From Kitasatospora sp. SolWspMP-SS2h (GTDB lineage: Bacteria; Actinomycetota; Actinomycetes; Streptomycetales; Streptomycetaceae), in NCBI RefSeq assembly GCF_003259315.1, contig NZ_QLLT01000009.1:124001-188000 (forward strand): a stretch of 64,000 bases of DNA. Reading direction: 5' to 3'. Each line of letters begins with the position of its first letter. Within the stretch, counting starts at the first letter, position 1. The position numbers and the translations under genes were made by a program. The notes below the pieces were generated by a model, which was not told the origin of the DNA, made no database searches, and saw only the letters and a list, made by a program, of their open reading frames with translations. Positions 61,006 through 64,000 of the stretch are shown here, piece by piece.

Positions 61006-61704
61006 TCAGCCCGCTCCGGGATGGTTCCCGTCCTCGGGGCGGCGGAACTCCCAGAGCGTCCGGCCGAGCGTGTCGAGCGCCCGGACGGTGTGGAAGCGGG
61101 CGTCCCGGACGGAGAGGAAGCCGCGGGCGGCGCCCGCCAGGACGGCCTGCGCGGCCGGGTCGTGCCGGCTCCACGCGCCGTGCAACTCCAGTGCCCAGCC
61201 GGTCAGTTCGGCACGCTGGATGCGGGCCAGGCGGGCGGCGGCGAGGGCGCCGTTGACGCCGTCGAGCTCGGCCTGGCCCAGGTACCGCTCGCGGTCGTCG
61301 GCGTCCAGCCGGCGGCGCAGTTCGGGCAGCGCGTAGCCGCGGACGGCGGCCACCGAGTCCTCGACGGCGATCAGCCAGCGCGGACCGGGCGCCACCTCCC
61401 ACCAGACCTCGCCGCCGACCGGCAGCAGCTCGCCGATGTGCGAGTGCCAACGCTCCAGCCCGGTCGGGGAGTTGGCGTCGGGGCGGATGCTGCGCCGGTC
61501 CCAGGCGGCCTTGTCGGTGACGGACAGGTTGACGGTGTACCGGACCCGCCCGTCGCCGGCCACCGCGTGCACGCCGAGCACCGCCCAGCGCTCGTGGTCG
61601 GGCAGCGAGAAGGAGTGCCGCCAGCCCTGGAAGCCGAGCGCGCGCAGGGCGGGCGCGAAGTGGTCGCGGATTCCCGTCGTGTACAGCTCCTGGGCGGTGC
61701 GCAT
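61006..61704 (-). CDS. DUF4304-like protein
   Basis: The 232-residue protein begins MRTAQELYTTGIRDHFAPAL followed by RALGFQGWRHSFSLPD, resembling the start of DUF4304 domains. VRYTVNLSVTDKAAWD and GGEVWWEVAPGPRWLIAVEDS are the next recognisable segments. The function is unknown. GGAGG lies about 12 bases before ATG 61704; the same frame upstream lacks family character. Confidence 0.65.
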   Translation of the reverse strand: MRTAQELYTTGIRDHFAPALRALGFQGWRHSFSLPDHERWAVLGVHAVAGDGRVRYTVNLSVTDKAAWDRRSIRPDANSPTGLERWHSHIGELLPVGGEVWWEVAPGPRWLIAVEDSVAAVRGYALPELRRRLDADDRERYLGQAELDGVNGALAAARLARIQRAELTGWALELHGAWSRHDPAAQAVLAGAARGFLSVRDARFHTVRALDTLGRTLWEFRRPEDGNHPGAG

Positions 61705-61978
61705 GCCGGTTCCCGGCCTCCTCGTCCACGGGTGGAATCGGGGTGGATTGCCCCGTATTTGCACGGTATGGCGGGTGGACGGGGGCGGACCGCGGGCGAA
61801 GGACAGCGGTGGGCGGGACGAAGGTCGGTCCGGCGCGGGCCCTGCGGCCCGGGACGCGGGGCCGGGCTGACGGCCCGTCGGGTCGGGTCGGCCCCGCGCC
61901 GGGCGGGCCCGGTTCCGCCACCGGTCCGTCACCGGCCGGGCCGCGCCCCGGCGGTGGGAGCGTTCCCCCGGATGGCGC

Positions 61979-62812
61979 ATGATGTGGCGGGTGCACAGAG
62001 CTGAACACCACGGGGCGGACGACGGGGAGCGGCTCGACCGCCCCTCCGGACCGGACCGTCCGCCCGCCCGGCGGGCCGACCTCGCCGCGGCCGTCCGCGC
62101 CGCCCAGGCGGGCGACGAGGAGGCGTTCCGGGTGCTGTTCCGGGCCGTCCAGCCGGGGCTGCTGCGCTACCTGCGGGTGCTGGTCGGCGGGCGGGCCGAG
62201 GACGCCGAGGACATCGCGTCCGAGGCGTGGCTGCAGATCGCCCGCGACCTGCCGGGCTTCCGCGGCGACGCGGACGGGTTCCGCGGCTGGGCCGCGACGG
62301 TGGCCCGCAACCGGGCGATGGACCACCTGCGCCGGGTGCGCCGCCGACCGGTCGCCGACCTGCCGGTGGAGTACCTGGCCGAACTGGCCGCCGCCGAGGA
62401 CACCGCGGGCCAGGCGATGGCCACCGTCGCCACCTCCGACGCGCTCGCGCTGATCGCCTCGCTGCCGCCCGACCAGGCCGAGGCGGTGCTGCTGCGGGTG
62501 GTGCTCGGACTGGACGCGGAGAGCGCCGCGAAGGTGCTCGGCAAGCGCTCCGGCAGCGTCCGGATGGCCGCCCACCGCGGGCTCAAGCGGCTGGCCCGGG
62601 TGCTGGAGCAGAGCGGGGGAGCCGCCGCCGGGGTGCCCCGCCGGGCGGCCGGGGGCGCAGCGGGCGGGACGACCGGGGGAGCGGCGGGCGGAGCCGCAGG
62701 TGGGACGGCCGGTGACGGGGCCGGGGGAGCGGCCGGGGGAACGGCCGGGGAAAAAGTTTCCGCGCGGGGTGTGACACCGGCGCAGGTGCCGACGCTGAAG
62801 GACATGAGATGA
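61979..62812 (+). CDS. Sigma-70 family (ECF-type) sigma factor with Gly/Ala-rich tail
   Basis: The 277-residue protein has region 2 (AAQAGDEEAFRVLFRAVQPG and LLRYLRVLVGGRAEDAEDIASEAWLQIARDL) and region 4 (LIASLPPDQAEAVLLRVVLGLDAESAAKVLGKRSGSVRMAAHRGLKRLA, shown here as its motif series). About 50 C-terminal residues are a Gly/Ala/Thr repeat (GGAAGGTAGD type), unusual for a sigma factor. The stop overlaps the next gene (ATGA), which is probably its regulator. ATG 61979, ATG 61982 and GTG 61991 are alternative starts. Confidence 0.85.
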   Translation: MMWRVHRAEHHGADDGERLDRPSGPDRPPARRADLAAAVRAAQAGDEEAFRVLFRAVQPGLLRYLRVLVGGRAEDAEDIASEAWLQIARDLPGFRGDADGFRGWAATVARNRAMDHLRRVRRRPVADLPVEYLAELAAAEDTAGQAMATVATSDALALIASLPPDQAEAVLLRVVLGLDAESAAKVLGKRSGSVRMAAHRGLKRLARVLEQSGGAAAGVPRRAAGGAAGGTTGGAAGGAAGGTAGDGAGGAAGGTAGEKVSARGVTPAQVPTLKDMR

Positions 62813-63708
62813 GCACCAACCGATCCCGCCGGATCGATCGCGCCGCCGCCGAGCACCTGCTCGGCGGTGCCACGGTCGACCCGGAGGCCGGTCAGGACCC
62901 CTCCGCCGGACGGCGGTCCGCGCCCGGACGGCCGGAGCTCGCCGCCCTGCTCGCCGCCGCCGCGACGGGCGCGGCGGCCGGCGACGGCCCGCTGCCCGGC
63001 GAGGAGGAGGCCGTGGCCGCGTTCCGGCGGGCTCGTCACCAGTCGGCCCCGACGCAGCACCGGAGACGGAAGATGGCGGACACCGCGCTCGCACGGGCGC
63101 TCAGCGCGAAGGCCGTGGCCGTCGCGCTGGGGGTGACCGCCGTGGGCGGCGTCGCGGTCGCGGCCGGACACGGCCGGCTGCCGGAGGCCCTGGGCGGCCC
63201 CGCCCCGTCCCCGTCCCCGGCGGCCACCGGCAGCGCGCCCGCGCCCGCGCCGTCCGCCCCCGCGCCCGCCACCGCGTCCGGGAGCCCCGGGGCCGAGCGC
63301 ACCGGCCGGCCGCCGACGGGCACCCCCCGCCCGGGCGGCAGCCCGACCCGGCCCCCCGCGCCGTCCGCCACCGGCCCGGCCGACCTGCCGGACCTGGTGC
63401 GGCTGTGCGAGGGCTTCGCCGGGCGGGTCGCGTCCGGCAGCCGGCCCCGGGAGGCGGCCGTCGTCCCGGAGCTGGCCGAGCTGCTGAAGGCGGCCGGCGC
63501 CCCGGAGAAGGTGGCCGGCTTCTGCGCCCTGCTCGCCGCGCACGGCTGGGACCAGCCGGGCGGGGAGGGCCGCGGCAGGCCCTCGACCGCCCCCGGCCGG
63601 TCGAGCGCCCCGGGCCCGTCCGCCCCGTCCCGGCCGTCGTTCCCGGCCGGCCGGTGGGGGCGCACCGGGTCCGACCGGCCGTCCGACGGGGGGAGCGGCC
63701 AGGACTGA
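62809..63708 (+). CDS. Single-pass membrane protein, likely anti-sigma partner
   Basis: The 299-residue protein starts STNRSRRIDRAAAEHLLGGA, has a helical N-terminal domain of about 95 residues (EEEAVAAFRRARHQ), a single transmembrane segment (AKAVAVALGVTAVGGVAVAAGH, about residues 100-120) and a Pro/Ser/Ala-rich extracellular part with two Cys (VRLCEGFAG and AGFCALLAA) that may pair. Topology and four-base overlap with the sigma gene suggest an anti-sigma or accessory factor. No ZAS zinc motif is visible. Confidence 0.7.
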   Translation: MSTNRSRRIDRAAAEHLLGGATVDPEAGQDPSAGRRSAPGRPELAALLAAAATGAAAGDGPLPGEEEAVAAFRRARHQSAPTQHRRRKMADTALARALSAKAVAVALGVTAVGGVAVAAGHGRLPEALGGPAPSPSPAATGSAPAPAPSAPAPATASGSPGAERTGRPPTGTPRPGGSPTRPPAPSATGPADLPDLVRLCEGFAGRVASGSRPREAAVVPELAELLKAAGAPEKVAGFCALLAAHGWDQPGGEGRGRPSTAPGRSSAPGPSAPSRPSFPAGRWGRTGSDRPSDGGSGQD

Positions 63709-63718
63709 CACCGAGACT

Positions 63719-63858
63719 CCGGACGGACGACGGGCTCCCCCGGGCCCCCGTCCGTCCGGGACAGCTCCGACCGGCCGAAGACTCCCCCGGGTCCGCCGCC
63801 GGTCGGGGAACCGCTCCGGACGGGCGGCCGGGCTCCCCCGGGTCCACCGTCCGTCCGG
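63719..63858 (+). terminator. Three tandem hairpins sharing a CTCCCCCGGG loop
   Basis: Hairpin arms are 63719-63728 with 63750-63759, 63767-63774 with 63799-63806, and 63816-63823 with 63851-63858. Each loop contains the word CTCCCCCGGG, showing that one unit of about 50 bases was triplicated. The array follows the stop of the membrane protein gene by 11 bases. Confidence 0.75.
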
Positions 63859-63899
63859 GGCCCGGCCCGCCCGTACCGCCCGAACACCCTGGAGCCACG

Positions 63900-63938
63900 G
63901 TGACCCACCGACCGCACCTCCGGGCGAGCTCGCGATGA
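63900..63938 (+). CDS. Possible 12-codon leader ORF
   Basis: GTG at 63900, preceded by GGAG five bases upstream, opens a 12-codon frame (MTHRPHLRASSR) ending in TGA that overlaps the ATG of the next gene (ATGA at 63935-63938). It could be a coupling or attenuation leader; nothing else supports it. Confidence 0.3.
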   Translation: MTHRPHLRASSR

Positions 63939-64000
63939 CCTTCCCCCGCACCTCGCCCGCCGCCGAACGCGCCGCCGCCCGCGCCGCCCGCCGCACCCTG
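63935..64000 (+). CDS. Start of a further gene, truncated by the window end
   Basis: From ATG 63935 the frame is open for 22 codons to the window edge and encodes an Ala/Arg-rich N-terminus (TFPRTSPAAERAAARAARR). The coupling to the 12-codon frame suggests a real start, but no product can be named. Confidence 0.4.
   Translation, partial: MTFPRTSPAAERAAARAARRTL

Overview
The window is a very GC-rich actinobacterial chromosome segment. Gene content and order point to the family Streptomycetaceae (Streptomyces or Kitasatospora type). The anchor is bldG (113 aa, phosphorylatable Ser57) followed by its anti-sigma partner. Around it lie a minimal Tad pilus cluster, a DUF1998 helicase, topA with a Lys/Ala-rich tail, a dTMP kinase fused to an MFS-like membrane domain, and the DNA polymerase III delta' subunit. 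From memory, the stretch NudL / MarP / EphE-like hydrolase / holin-like protein / acs / HAD phosphatase / Ssd / TadA / TadE-like / helicase / topA / delta' also parallels the Mycobacterium tuberculosis Rv3672c to Rv3644c region, so most of positions 1-42,500 is old actinobacterial core. No prophage, insertion sequence or CRISPR array was seen.

Layout. 1-5,200: end of a CoA-type NUDIX hydrolase, DUF4389 membrane protein, MarP periplasmic protease, YdjM-like membrane protein, EphE-like alpha/beta hydrolase and a holin-like membrane protein. 5,300-13,400: NhaA antiporter, penicillin-binding-type serine hydrolase, acetyl-CoA synthetase with a DasR-like site upstream, a permuted NlpC/P60-like protein, and a SulP-STAS-carbonic anhydrase fusion. 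13,800-17,300: a CooC-like ATPase divergent from a Fic-like protein that lacks the catalytic His, then a HAD phosphatase. 17,800-24,300: ssd/tadZ, tadA, a 32-codon micro-ORF, tadB, tadC, a Flp-like pilin and two TadE-like genes, the last without a stop codon before it runs antisense to the helicase. 24,300-31,250: helicase, bldG, anti-sigma factor, lipoprotein, methyltransferase and DUF3592 protein. 31,700-43,600: topA, tmk fusion, holB, esterase-like protein, secreted tripeptidyl-aminopeptidase-like lipoprotein, LysE-type exporter and tRNA-Thr(CGT).

From about 43,600 the content is more accessory: an HxlR regulator divergent from an NmrA-like reductase, an ECF41 sigma factor with its cognate epimerase-like gene, an ArsR-type regulator divergent from an MFS exporter, an iron superoxide dismutase under a perfect nickel-responsive Nur box, and a complete ferric-siderophore uptake locus read in both directions from one iron box. 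Then come a large membrane protein combining a pseudokinase with an LPG-synthetase-like flippase domain, a His/Gly-rich repeat protein, a NUDIX hydrolase, a methyltransferase, a tyrosine phosphatase, a DUF4304-like protein and a sigma factor with its likely membrane partner.

How the parts work together: metal and stress responses are tied to recognisable operators (Nur on sodF, a DmdR/IdeR box on the siderophore genes, an ECF41-type -35 element ahead of the epimerase). The bldG/anti-sigma pair is the developmental and stress partner-switching module. topA, tmk and holB supply DNA topology and replication functions. Many spacers carry strong hairpin terminators and short tandem repeats of 11-26 bp, which are recorded separately.
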